Positions 35,052 through 43,446 of a DNA stretch of 64,000 nucleotides are shown here, one piece after another. The translations under genes and the position numbers were made by a program. The notes under the pieces were generated by a model, which worked only from the letters and a program-made list of their open reading frames with translations, did not search any database and was not told where the DNA came from. Numbering within the stretch: the stretch's first letter is position 1; every line of letters begins with the position of its first letter. Origin of the DNA: Thermoflavifilum thermophilum (GTDB taxonomy: Bacteria > Bacteroidota > Bacteroidia > Chitinophagales > Chitinophagaceae). The DNA lies in the NCBI RefSeq assembly GCF_900116565.1, contig NZ_FPCJ01000001.1, forward strand, positions 1,528,540 through 1,592,539, written 5' to 3'.

Positions 35052-35732
35052 ATGAGTACGATTGCAAGCACGCAGAAAGTGAACTGGAAAGGAGGTGTTT
35101 CTCCTTACAACGTCAGCTATGGCAAGCTGATGATGTGGTTTTTCCTGATGTCAGACGCTTTTACGTTTGGTGCATTTTTAATTTCCTATGGCACCACGCG
35201 CCTGAGTGCCAGCTATTGGCCTGATCCGAACGAGGTATTCGACAAGGCTCCATTTATCAATGCCAAGTTACCGCTGGTGTTTGTAAGTTTAATGACCTTT
35301 ATTCTCATTATGAGTTCGGTAACCATGGTGCTTGCCGTACATGCTGGTCATCTGCGCAGGCGTAAAGAAGTGGCTAAATGGTTATCGCTTACCATTCTGG
35401 GAGGTATTTTGTTTTTAAGCTGTCAGGCCTATGAATGGACACATCTGATTGAAGGAGGCACTACCATATCGCATAACATGTTTGGACCCATTGTCGATGG
35501 ACACCACACGCCCGGCCCGGCTGCATTTGGTGCATTCTTTTTCACCATTACTGGTTTTCATGGAGGACATGTGTTTTCGGGAGTTGTGATCAATACTATT
35601 GTGTTAATTAATGTCTTGAAAGGCACCTATGATCGCCGGGGTCATTATGAAATGGTAGAAAAAGTTGGGTTATACTGGCATTTTGTGGATTTGGTATGGG
35701 TATTTGTGTTCACCTGTTTTTATCTTTTGTAG
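35052..35732 (+). CDS. coxC: Cytochrome c oxidase subunit III (second copy)
   Basis: A 226-residue polytopic protein. Recognisable parts are KLMMWFFLMSDAFTFGAFLISYG at the first helix (positions 35123-35192), the QAYEW segment, FFTITGFHGGHVFSG and the closing YWHFVDLVWVFVFTCFYL. The ATG at 35052 is chosen because the upstream part of the frame overlaps the preceding gene. It is placed between the first subunit III copy and subunit IV. Confidence 0.9.
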   Translation: MSTIASTQKVNWKGGVSPYNVSYGKLMMWFFLMSDAFTFGAFLISYGTTRLSASYWPDPNEVFDKAPFINAKLPLVFVSLMTFILIMSSVTMVLAVHAGHLRRRKEVAKWLSLTILGGILFLSCQAYEWTHLIEGGTTISHNMFGPIVDGHHTPGPAAFGAFFFTITGFHGGHVFSGVVINTIVLINVLKGTYDRRGHYEMVEKVGLYWHFVDLVWVFVFTCFYLL

Positions 35733-35755
35733 TTTCAGATTTAAAATCTGCAGAT

Positions 35756-36154
35756 ATGGAAATGGAACAACAGACAACGCTTGCGGCAACACTTGAAGAT
35801 GAAAGTGCACATGCGTTTGACTCTACCGTAGCCCGCATCTGGCGTGTATTCTGGATCTTATTAATTGTCACACTTGTTGAAATTGCGCTGGCTACTGTTC
35901 ATTATTTTACGGGTATGCCACCAGTCTTGCTGCGAAATGTAATTTTCCTGAGTCTTACACTGGTAAAAGCATTTTATATTGTGGCTGAATTCATGCATCT
36001 TCGTCATGAAGTGAAGAACCTGATTCTTTCCATTATGATTCCTTTGCTGCTTTTCATCTGGTTTATCACTGCATTTTTAACCGATGGAAATTCATGGCGT
36101 GTGGATAGGGAGCGCCGCGTCACGCAGACTGAACAGGTGAGTCCGGCTCCCTGA
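35756..36154 (+). CDS. Cytochrome c oxidase subunit IV family membrane protein
   Basis: A 132-residue protein with a polar N-terminal tail and three helices (about 26-48, 56-78 and 85-106), with the KAFYIVAEFMHLRHE motif of the prokaryotic subunit IV family. It is the last gene before a strong terminator and so closes the act-cox operon. Confidence 0.86.
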   Translation: MEMEQQTTLAATLEDESAHAFDSTVARIWRVFWILLIVTLVEIALATVHYFTGMPPVLLRNVIFLSLTLVKAFYIVAEFMHLRHEVKNLILSIMIPLLLFIWFITAFLTDGNSWRVDRERRVTQTEQVSPAP

Positions 36155-36185
36155 CCTGCATGGGTAGATTAAATTCAAATATTTT

Positions 36186-36225
36186 ATGCAGGATGCAACC
36201 GACATCCTGCATATTTATTTTTATT
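36186..36225 (+). terminator. Terminator of the act-cox operon
   Basis: A perfect 10-bp stem, ATGCAGGATG (36186-36195) with CATCCTGCAT (36203-36212), and a 7-nt loop, followed by a T-rich tail. It is 32 bp after the subunit IV stop and before the Sco-like gene. Confidence 0.8.
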
Positions 36226-36259
36226 TTCCCGAAATTCGTTTTACCACAACACACTCCTC

Positions 36260-36937
36260 ATGCAGAGGCGCAATCAAAAAATGATATTAGGCTTCGTGCT
36301 TATCATCCTGTTGCCGCTGATTGGATTCTGGGCGATGGTGCACTTCAGCAAGCGTGACCTGAATATGCCTGGCTATTATTTTGATCGCGTTGATTCTTCC
36401 CGTACGCCTCAGGGATGGGTGTATGATACCATGTATTATCGGCTGAATGAAATCTATTTTATCAACCAGCTCCGGCATGTAGTTACGCTTAAAGATTTAC
36501 AGGGCAAAGTTGTACTGATCAGTTTTTATTGTTTTAGTTGCCAGGATGATTCAGGTTATCACTGGCTAAAGCGTATGAAAATGGTACAGGATGCTTTTCA
36601 TAAAAATGATTCTGCATTGCTGATGCTGACTATTTCTTATAACCCCCATGATGATGGTGTGGACATTATGAAAGCCGTTGCCAATCAGTTGCAAATTGAT
36701 GAAGACAGCTGGTGGTTTCTCACAACGGATGCTGCGCATGTGGATCAACTCAATCAGATGTTATTTGATACAGGTATCAATTTGCCTCTGGAAGAGCTTT
36801 CTGATACTACTTTATGGGTTTTGCTTGATAAACATCAATATGTAAGAGGATTTTATAATCCAGCTGATAGCAGCCAGCTGCCGGTGTGCATGAATGATAT
36901 TGCTTTGCTGATGCTTGAAAAAGAAAAGAAAAAATAA
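36260..36937 (+). CDS. Sco-like thioredoxin-fold membrane protein with degenerate copper site
   Basis: A 225-residue protein with an N-terminal anchor (about 5-24) and a thioredoxin-like domain resembling SCO1/SenC. The cysteines are spaced CFSC (CxxC) instead of the Sco CxxxC. In the region matching the distal His (FVHSQWWALVDK in the other Sco) it reads LSDTTLWVLLDK, so the His is missing. It is therefore more likely a thiol oxidoreductase for cytochrome or CuA maturation than a copper carrier. It lies just after the oxidase terminator and overlaps no other gene. Confidence 0.75.
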   Translation: MQRRNQKMILGFVLIILLPLIGFWAMVHFSKRDLNMPGYYFDRVDSSRTPQGWVYDTMYYRLNEIYFINQLRHVVTLKDLQGKVVLISFYCFSCQDDSGYHWLKRMKMVQDAFHKNDSALLMLTISYNPHDDGVDIMKAVANQLQIDEDSWWFLTTDAAHVDQLNQMLFDTGINLPLEELSDTTLWVLLDKHQYVRGFYNPADSSQLPVCMNDIALLMLEKEKKK

Positions 36938-36953
36938 AATTTTACGTCCGATA

Positions 36954-37505
36954 ATGAATATGGATAAACAAAAAAATGGGGTTCAACATTCTTACACGGG
37001 TATTATCGTAACTATTTCGGTGGTCATTCCACTGGTAGTTGCCGCACTTTTCATTCTTCCGCATCCCGACATACGTGTGGGATTCCGGTTGACTATCCTG
37101 CCTTTTTTCAATGCCATCTGCAATTCCGTGACGGCAATTTTGTTGCTTGCAAGTTTGTATTTCATAAAACATGGTCAACGTCAATGGCATATGCGTTGCA
37201 ATCTGGCCGCCGTAGTGCTTTCTGTGCTTTTTTTAATTTCCTATGTCATTTATCACAGCCTGGCACCCGAAACACATTTCGGAGGAGAGGGTGTCATCCG
37301 GTATGTGTATTTTTTTATTTTAATTACCCATATCTTACTGGCAGCAGTGATAGTACCTTTGGTATTGATTACACTGGTAAGAGCCCTGCAGGGAAGATTT
37401 GACAGACATAAAAAAATTGCCCGCATTACCTGGCCGCTCTGGTTTTATGTAGCAGTTACGGGTGTGCTGGTATATGTACTTATTTCTCCATACTATCCGC
37501 ATTAA
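36954..37505 (+). CDS. DUF420 membrane protein
   Basis: A 183-residue protein with five hydrophobic helices and conserved His residues in IYHSLAPETHFGGEG and ITHILLAAVI, matching the DUF420 family often placed beside oxidase genes. A role in oxidase or heme handling is suggested only by that company. The ATG at 36954 follows the Sco-like gene by 16 bp, so the two are probably co-transcribed. Confidence 0.82.
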   Translation: MNMDKQKNGVQHSYTGIIVTISVVIPLVVAALFILPHPDIRVGFRLTILPFFNAICNSVTAILLLASLYFIKHGQRQWHMRCNLAAVVLSVLFLISYVIYHSLAPETHFGGEGVIRYVYFFILITHILLAAVIVPLVLITLVRALQGRFDRHKKIARITWPLWFYVAVTGVLVYVLISPYYPH

Positions 37506-37551
37506 AACGGATATCATTAGTAGATAACGGGTGAATGTGAAGCTGAGGGCG

Positions 37552-37559
37552 TAACTTTG
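37552..37559 (+). promoter_or_regulatory. -7 box for dusB
   Basis: TAACTTTG, an exact TAnnTTTG match, 26 bp above the dusB ATG. No clear -33 box. Confidence 0.5.
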
Positions 37560-37585
37560 TATGAAAGAAATTTGATTGGTTGGTT

Positions 37586-38602
37586 ATGCCGGTAAGAATT
37601 GCCCATATTGAGCTGCCCGATTTTCCGTTGTTGCTGGCACCCATGGAAGACGTGAGTGATCCGCCATTCCGCGCCGTATGCAAAGAGCAAGGAGCCGATC
37701 TGATGTACACCGAATTTGTCTCTTCAGAGGGGCTGATCCGCGATGCCATGAAAAGCCGCAAAAAGCTGGATATTTTTGATGCAGAACGCCCCATTGGCAT
37801 TCAGATTTTTGGCGGTGATGATGAAGTTATGGCCGAGGCTGCCCAGATTGTGGAAGCAGCTCAGCCCGATCTGCTCGATATCAATTACGGTTGTCCGGTC
37901 AAAAAAGTGGTGTGTAAGGGGGCTGGTGCGGCCATCCTGAAAGATGTACCGAAAATGGTAAAGCTCACGGCTGCCGTGGTGAAAGCTACCCGTTTACCGG
38001 TGACAGTAAAAACCCGTTTGGGATGGGATGAACAATCCAAGAATATTGTAGAAGTGGCCGAACGCCTGCAGGATGTAGGCATTCAGGCCATCACCATACA
38101 CGGTCGTACCCGCACCCAGATGTACAAAGGTGTGGCCGATTGGACCTTGATCGGGGAAGTGAAAAATAATCCGCGCATGCATATCCCTGTGTTTGGCAAT
38201 GGGGATGTAGATAGTCCCGAAAAAGCGCTGGAAATGAAGCAGCGTTACGGTGTGGATGGAATTATGATTGGACGGGCAGCCATCGGTTATCCCTGGATCT
38301 TCCGGGAAATCAAATATTTCCTGCAAACCGGCAAACATTTACCTCCACCCGATATCACTGAAAGGGTGCGGGTATGCCTGAAGCATCTGCATGCAGCTGT
38401 GGCATGGAAGGGTGAACGGATCGGTGTGGTGGAAATGCGCTGCCATTATGGTCATTATTTCAAGAATCTGCCTGCTATTCGCGAATATAAAACCCGGCTG
38501 ATGCAGGCAACAAGCCTTGCAGAAGTAGAAGACATCCTCCATGAAATAGCATTTCATTATAGTACCGGAAAGATGACTCCCGCGCCTACAGGGGTTTGTT
38601 AG
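37586..38602 (+). CDS. dusB: tRNA-dihydrouridine synthase (DusB type)
   Basis: FMN-dependent reductase that makes dihydrouridine in tRNA. The 338-residue TIM barrel opens with LLAPMEDVSDPPFRAV. The catalytic Cys is in DINYGCPVKKVVCKGAG. FMN-phosphate residues are in TIHGRTRTQMYKG, VFGNGDVDS and IMIGRAAIGYPWIF, followed by the helical C-terminal domain. The ATG at 37586 comes two codons after an in-frame TTG and is preferred. It appears to be a single-gene unit. Confidence 0.94.
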   Translation: MPVRIAHIELPDFPLLLAPMEDVSDPPFRAVCKEQGADLMYTEFVSSEGLIRDAMKSRKKLDIFDAERPIGIQIFGGDDEVMAEAAQIVEAAQPDLLDINYGCPVKKVVCKGAGAAILKDVPKMVKLTAAVVKATRLPVTVKTRLGWDEQSKNIVEVAERLQDVGIQAITIHGRTRTQMYKGVADWTLIGEVKNNPRMHIPVFGNGDVDSPEKALEMKQRYGVDGIMIGRAAIGYPWIFREIKYFLQTGKHLPPPDITERVRVCLKHLHAAVAWKGERIGVVEMRCHYGHYFKNLPAIREYKTRLMQATSLAEVEDILHEIAFHYSTGKMTPAPTGVC

Positions 38603-38684
38603 ATGAAAGGCTTCATTCTTGATCTTTTTTAAGAATCTTTCTAATATTTTCCCGTTAACTTTACATGTTTTCAAAAAAATCCCT

Positions 38685-39497
38685 ATGTCGTCTATTGCTA
38701 TTTCCCGTATTGCGATTATTGGTGGGGGTAATCTGGGTACATCTATTGCCGAAGGTTTGTTGCAAACGGGTTTTCTGTTGCCCGATCAGTTGATTATTAC
38801 CCGTCGCAATCTTGCTCCTATCCGCTATTTGGAACAAAAAGGCGTGCAGTTGCTCACCAGCAATTCGGCAGCAGTTCAGCAGGCCGATGTGGTGATTCTG
38901 GCTGTTAAGCCATACAATGTGAAAGATGTGCTCACCGAGGTGGCTCCGGCCCTGCTTCCGGAAAAGCATTTGCTGATCAGTGTGGTAACAGGCGTAACGA
39001 TAGATGAATTAACTGCCTTGCTTGCAAAGCCGGTGGCCGTTATTCGGGCCATGCCCAATACCGCCATTGCTATTCGCGAATCGATGACCTGCCTGAGTTT
39101 CAAAAAAGCAACAACTGAACAAATTACCTGGACGGAACAATTGTTTAATCAATTAGGCAAAGCCATTGTGATTGACGAAAAACTCATGGATGCTGCTACC
39201 ATTCTCGGTGCTTGTGGCATTGCGTATGCCCTGCGTTTCATCCGTGCCAGCATACAGGGCGGTATTGAAATTGGCTTTGATGCCCGGACAGCCAATCTGA
39301 TTGCGGCACAAACCGTAAAAGGTGCAGCTGAATTGCTTATCCGTGGTAATCGTCATCCCGAAGAAGAAATTGATAAGGTAACGACCCCGAAGGGTTGTAC
39401 CATAGCGGGTTTGAATGAAATGGAACATCAGGGCTTCAGTTCATCTCTCATCAAAGGTATCACGGTTTCATACCGTAAAATTGCCAGAGATGAATAA
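38685..39497 (+). CDS. proC: Pyrroline-5-carboxylate reductase
   Basis: Last step of proline biosynthesis. The 270-residue protein has the dinucleotide-binding GGGNLGTS near the N-terminus, VILAVKPYNV, VIRAMPNTAIAIRES and the C-terminal TTPKGCTIAGLNEME signature. The ATG at 38685 sets the Rossmann strand at the start and is 22 codons inside the longest frame. A near-consensus -7 box (TAACTTTA, 38656-38663) lies upstream. Confidence 0.95.
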   Translation: MSSIAISRIAIIGGGNLGTSIAEGLLQTGFLLPDQLIITRRNLAPIRYLEQKGVQLLTSNSAAVQQADVVILAVKPYNVKDVLTEVAPALLPEKHLLISVVTGVTIDELTALLAKPVAVIRAMPNTAIAIRESMTCLSFKKATTEQITWTEQLFNQLGKAIVIDEKLMDAATILGACGIAYALRFIRASIQGGIEIGFDARTANLIAAQTVKGAAELLIRGNRHPEEEIDKVTTPKGCTIAGLNEMEHQGFSSSLIKGITVSYRKIARDE

Positions 39498-39509
39498 AAA
39501 TAAATAAGA

Positions 39510-39530
39510 CCCGCCTGCAGACCAGACGGG
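39510..39530. terminator. Bidirectional terminator between proC and the ferritin-like genes
   Basis: CCCGCCTG (39510-39517) faces CAGACGGG (39523-39530). Read on the minus strand the stem is full, with one G-U pair, and is followed by a T-rich tail; on the plus strand it has one mismatch. It sits between convergent genes. Confidence 0.6.
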
Positions 39531-39565
39531 CCTTTCACCACCTGAGACATATGCTATATTCAGCG

Positions 39566-40405
39566 TCAGGATTTAATGAATAAACTGGCTATGGCCAGTA
39601 CTGATTGCATATCCAATGGTTCATCGAAGGCCTCGGAGGCTGCACTGGCGCTGATGGAAAGTCCGCCAATACCTGTGATCTGCACACCCGCCTGCACGGT
39701 GTTATCTTCACCTGCATACACGGGTTGCACCGATGATCCAATCCCGCCTGTATCATTGCCGGTTATCCACGGTTTTACGCTGTTGCTGAAGCCGTTCAGC
39801 CGCCGCATCAACCTGATTTTTGAAGCATGACGGGCTTCTACGGAATGAATATTCAGCGCTGCCTGCAACACGGTGCTGTTGCTCATTATGTTAGCGGCTT
39901 GTCCTTTGTAGGCGCGAACACCGGTATCTTCAAAAGCCTGTGCAACTGCCAAAAAGGTTTGATAGTTGGAAAACACATCGGCAAAGGTGCCATTGGCGGT
40001 AAAATCAAAATTGGGTTTGTTGACCGGTGTGCCACCCAGCTGGGGAATCACGGCTTTCAGAAAGTTTACATGTGCTGTTTCGTCGGCACTGATTTTCTGA
40101 ATAGCTGTCAGATCATTTGCATTTGGAATCAAAGCACTGCCCTGGGTAGCTCCCATGCTGTAAAAAGTAGCTTCCAGATATTCAAGCGTAAGAGCATAAT
40201 TCAGGATATCCACTACACTTGCAGATGTGTTACTTTGTGCGTATGCTTTGTTTAACATAGCACCCAAAGCAAGTGGTAATGCAGCAAGAGAAAGCTTTTT
40301 GCCTACTTGTGCAAATTCTTTCATCGCTTCGCGCCTTGTGTTGATGCGTTCATACACTTCGGGATCTATTTCTTCAATAGCCCGGAAAATACGATACATG
40401 TTCAT
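39566..40405 (-). CDS. Exported ferritin-like (Ferritin_2) protein
   Basis: A 279-residue protein with a twin-arginine-like leader (NTRREAMKEFAQVGKK, then a hydrophobic stretch ending AYAQ). The four-helix diiron pattern follows: Glu in LTLEYLEATFY, ExxH in ADETAHVNF, Glu in AFEDTGVRAY and ExxH in VEARHASKIR. The ligands of a ferritin-like diiron site are thus all present, but the family's function is poorly known. It is 35 bp downstream of a related gene on the same strand. The N-terminal part before the signal is unusually long (about 25 residues). Confidence 0.82.
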   Translation of the reverse strand: MNMYRIFRAIEEIDPEVYERINTRREAMKEFAQVGKKLSLAALPLALGAMLNKAYAQSNTSASVVDILNYALTLEYLEATFYSMGATQGSALIPNANDLTAIQKISADETAHVNFLKAVIPQLGGTPVNKPNFDFTANGTFADVFSNYQTFLAVAQAFEDTGVRAYKGQAANIMSNSTVLQAALNIHSVEARHASKIRLMRRLNGFSNSVKPWITGNDTGGIGSSVQPVYAGEDNTVQAGVQITGIGGLSISASAASEAFDEPLDMQSVLAIASLFIKS

Positions 40406-40440
40406 GGTATAATGATTTTGAAATGGTTTGAAAAATTATG

Positions 40441-41136
40441 TTAAGGCAATTGACTGTTGATTTTTGTTTTGATATATGTGGAAGCAATGACCAGTACTTC
40501 AGATGGTTTGCGTGATAAATCAAGTCCGTTTTGATCAACCACATCACTATCCACAAAAGTATCGGTCATCACCAGCTCTCGCAGGTAAGCAGCATGGCGT
40601 GCTTCCACAGATACAATCTTACCGGCCAGCGTCAGATAATCAGGTGTTTGCAAATACACACCCGCACCATTGTAAGCTGAAACACCTAAATCTTCAAATG
40701 CTTTGGCTGTTGCAATCACACTGCTGCGGCTGCTGAAATTGATGCTGCTGAAATCAAACTGTAGGCTGGCAATGGCTTGGGTACTCAATGCTGCTTTGAA
40801 AAATTCACGGTGTGCAATTTCATGATCCCTGATATCCGTAAAAAAAGATAATTCCATGTCGGTGATACCACTATAGGGTGTTTGCACCACCTGTGTGTAA
40901 AATGCAGCTTCCAGCTGTTCAAGCGCATAAGCATAATTCAGTATTCCTACATCGCCACTACCCAGTGTTACTTCTTCTGCAGAAGGTGAACTGTTGTGAT
41001 CTTTATGACAGCTGGCAGCCATCATCCATGCAGTGAGACCTATTGATCCGAAACCTGCATATCGAAGAAAAGCTCTGCGTGGCAATTTGTGCATGAGCAT
41101 TTGATCCTGCGAAACAGGCACATTCTGATGTTTCAT
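40441..41136 (-). CDS. Exported ferritin-like lipoprotein
   Basis: A 231-residue paralogue of the downstream gene. It has a twin-arginine motif (PRRAFLRYAG), a hydrophobic core, and a Cys in AASCHK that could be a lipobox. The diiron pattern is conserved: YALEQLEAAFY, DHEIAHREFF, AFEDLGVSAY and VEARHAAYLR. The two genes form an operon and may act as a pair. Export already folded through Tat would suit a metal protein. Confidence 0.82.
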   Translation of the reverse strand: MKHQNVPVSQDQMLMHKLPRRAFLRYAGFGSIGLTAWMMAASCHKDHNSSPSAEEVTLGSGDVGILNYAYALEQLEAAFYTQVVQTPYSGITDMELSFFTDIRDHEIAHREFFKAALSTQAIASLQFDFSSINFSSRSSVIATAKAFEDLGVSAYNGAGVYLQTPDYLTLAGKIVSVEARHAAYLRELVMTDTFVDSDVVDQNGLDLSRKPSEVLVIASTYIKTKINSQLP

Positions 41137-41323
41137 AATGATATTGTTTTAAGGATGAACAAATCAGTTTCTTGAATCTGATTTTAATTACGAAACATCT
41201 TTGTGCCTGGATTTGAAAATTCAAAATTTTATTTTCCGAAAGATTAAAATCGGATTGATTTTGTTTCTGTACATGCCCGAATATGGAATGAAATAATTTG
41301 TATGATTTGTCGTGCAGAAGCAA

Positions 41324-41866
41324 TCAGGGAATCTGTCTTTTGATTAGCACAGGCGTACCGATTTTGACAATTTCAAAAATCTGTCGGATGGCTTCGTTGG
41401 GAATGCTGATGCATCCATTGGTCCAATTTTGCATGTAGGTAAACACAAAATCATCTTTTGGCCAGGTACCATGAATGCCAATACCACCGCCAATCTGAGC
41501 ATTTTCCGGAATCAGATGGGCTGCTTTTCTTGCATTAAACTTTTGATAATCAGCAGTTGTAGGATAATCCAGCAGCAGGAAACGACACCAGCGGTTATCG
41601 TATCGTTTGGCAATAATATGAAATAAACCTTCCGGTGTCTTACGGTCGCCGGCCATCATTTTATCCGACAGATCGTTGCTGCCAAACACAGCAGGAAACG
41701 AAGCCAGCAAGCGGGTATCTTCATATACATACAGGCGATGATGCAATTTATCAATCAGCAAAAACACTTTATCCGGGTCCACATGTTTCACATCAATCCG
41801 ATCGCCCGGATCAGCCGGATGCAATACCCACATCACAGAAAAAATCAGGCTTATGAGGGAAAGCAT
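41324..41866 (-). CDS. L,D-transpeptidase (YkuD domain)
   Basis: A 180-residue exported enzyme with an N-terminal hydrophobic signal (MLSLISLIFSVMWVL). The YkuD catalytic domain has HGTWP followed by NWTNGCISI, which supplies the catalytic Cys in the (S/T)xGC motif. It would form 3-3 peptidoglycan cross-links or attach proteins. The frame extends to a TTG at 41884, but the ATG at 41866 begins at the signal. It lies downstream of msrB on the same strand. Confidence 0.88.
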   Translation of the reverse strand: MLSLISLIFSVMWVLHPADPGDRIDVKHVDPDKVFLLIDKLHHRLYVYEDTRLLASFPAVFGSNDLSDKMMAGDRKTPEGLFHIIAKRYDNRWCRFLLLDYPTTADYQKFNARKAAHLIPENAQIGGGIGIHGTWPKDDFVFTYMQNWTNGCISIPNEAIRQIFEIVKIGTPVLIKRQIP

Positions 41867-41963
41867 CTGCAGGGTTTTTTGCAATAACGCAAACCCTGTT
41901 CATTTATTTTTACATGTTTAAGTGATTCAACAGCGTACTTGCCTGCCGGTGGGCAGATTTAAT

Positions 41964-42527
41964 TTACGGTGTGCTGTCGGGCACAAAATCCAACACAATG
42001 GAATTCATGCAATAACGCAAACCTGTGGGTGGAGGGCCGTCTTCGAATACATGTCCCAGATGCGATCCGCAGCGGGCACAGATCACTTCCGTGCGTTCCA
42101 TGCCGAAGGAATGATCGGGTTTGTAAATCACACTGTTTTTGCGAACCGGTTCAAAAAAGCTGGGCCAGCCGCAACTGCTGGCAAATTTGGCATCTGAGCG
42201 AAACAGTGGATTACCGCATACGGCACAGTAATACGTGCCTTTGCCATTGAAATTCCAGAAACGATTGTGAAATGGTGGTTCCGTACCTTTTTCACGGGCA
42301 ACCCGATACACTTCCGGGGGTAAAATTTTTTTCCATTCGGCGTCAGAAACATGCAAAGTTGTGGTGTCTGTCCGAGAATAATACGGATTATGGCTGTGAT
42401 CCATGGTAAAAGATTGAATGGTTGATGATACCTGATGAGATGGCCGAGGTTGTGAAAAACTGCATCCGTAACAGCACAAACCGATCGCAGCTATGCCCAT
42501 CCATCTGTATCGGAAAATATTGGACAT
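41964..42527 (-). CDS. msrB: Lipoprotein peptide-methionine (R)-S-oxide reductase MsrB
   Basis: Repairs methionine-R-sulfoxide. The 187-residue form has a lipoprotein-type signal (GIAAIGLCCYGC). The MsrB fold has two zinc CxxC pairs (CAVCG and CARCG), SSCGWPSF, LGHVFEDGP and the catalytic Cys in LRYCMNS. A surface location implies repair of envelope proteins. Starts at 42539 or 42527 are both possible. Confidence 0.92.
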   Translation of the reverse strand: MSNIFRYRWMGIAAIGLCCYGCSFSQPRPSHQVSSTIQSFTMDHSHNPYYSRTDTTTLHVSDAEWKKILPPEVYRVAREKGTEPPFHNRFWNFNGKGTYYCAVCGNPLFRSDAKFASSCGWPSFFEPVRKNSVIYKPDHSFGMERTEVICARCGSHLGHVFEDGPPPTGLRYCMNSIVLDFVPDSTP

Positions 42528-42624
42528 GAAGGTATGCATCTTCAAATGAATAACACATAAAGTCTTATAAGTTACGCATCAAAGAAGATTGCAGTTGAAT
42601 AAACCACCAGTTTTAACAGAATTT

Positions 42625-43383
42625 TTAATTCAGCTGATGCTGTTTCAGCCATAAGCGCACATATTTCAGAAACACAGAAATGGCTGCAAGAAAGGCAAGC
42701 AGCAATCCTGCTGTTCCCTCTTTCCATCCGGATTTGAGCAGATAAGCTTTCCAGAATGTGGCAAAAGGATGAGAGATCCATTGCCAGGGGGATGATTTTT
42801 TGCCCTGCTGATGAAGTTTTTTAGCACCCAATTGCGCATATTGGTCTATTTTCAACCACAGCGTATGCATATCCTGATAAGTGTAATGCAGCAAATACCC
42901 GTTTAACAAATGGGTTTGCACTTCTGCATGGAAAACAACGGTTTCATGCACGGGATCTGTGCTCCATGTCGCTTGCCGGCGATCAAACAGACGTATCTTA
43001 TGATCCGGATATTCAAGTCCATGATATATCCAGCGATTGAAATACCGATTCAACCTTTGCAACATGTAACAACCGGAAAGTCCTTGCTGGCGGGCATCGA
43101 GGATAGATTGTTGCAATTCCGCTGAAAGCACTTCATCGGCATCAATAAATAGCACATAATCGTGTTGCACCTGTTCCATAGCCCAGTTCTTTTGCTGGCC
43201 ATAACCTTCCCATGCATGCTGGACAAATCGTACAGGGAAGGTTTGTGCAATCTCAGCTGTTCGATCTGTGGAAAAACTATCTACGACCAGCACGTCCGAA
43301 GCCACAGGCAGCAAGGATTGCAGGCAGGCCCGCAAATGCGCAGCCGCATTGTATGTAATCACGATTGCTGAAATAGATTGCAT
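42625..43383 (-). CDS. Family 2 glycosyltransferase
   Basis: A 252-residue GT-A enzyme: ISAIVITYNAAAHLRACL nucleotide-binding start, VVDSFSTDRT, the FIDADEVLS metal-binding DxD, GYGQQKNWAME, DHKIRLFDRR and a C-terminal hydrophobic helix pair that would hold it to the membrane. It resembles lipopolysaccharide-core type enzymes (WaaE/KdtX-like), though the sugar cannot be told. It is divergent from the LON-domain gene, which is followed by lptC, so a surface-glycan link is plausible. Confidence 0.87.
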   Translation of the reverse strand: MQSISAIVITYNAAAHLRACLQSLLPVASDVLVVDSFSTDRTAEIAQTFPVRFVQHAWEGYGQQKNWAMEQVQHDYVLFIDADEVLSAELQQSILDARQQGLSGCYMLQRLNRYFNRWIYHGLEYPDHKIRLFDRRQATWSTDPVHETVVFHAEVQTHLLNGYLLHYTYQDMHTLWLKIDQYAQLGAKKLHQQGKKSSPWQWISHPFATFWKAYLLKSGWKEGTAGLLLAFLAAISVFLKYVRLWLKQHQLN

Positions 43384-43446
43384 GTCCGTATAGTGTCAAA
43401 TCCTGAATGCGCAGGCAAATTCTGATTTTTTCATTAATATTGAAAT

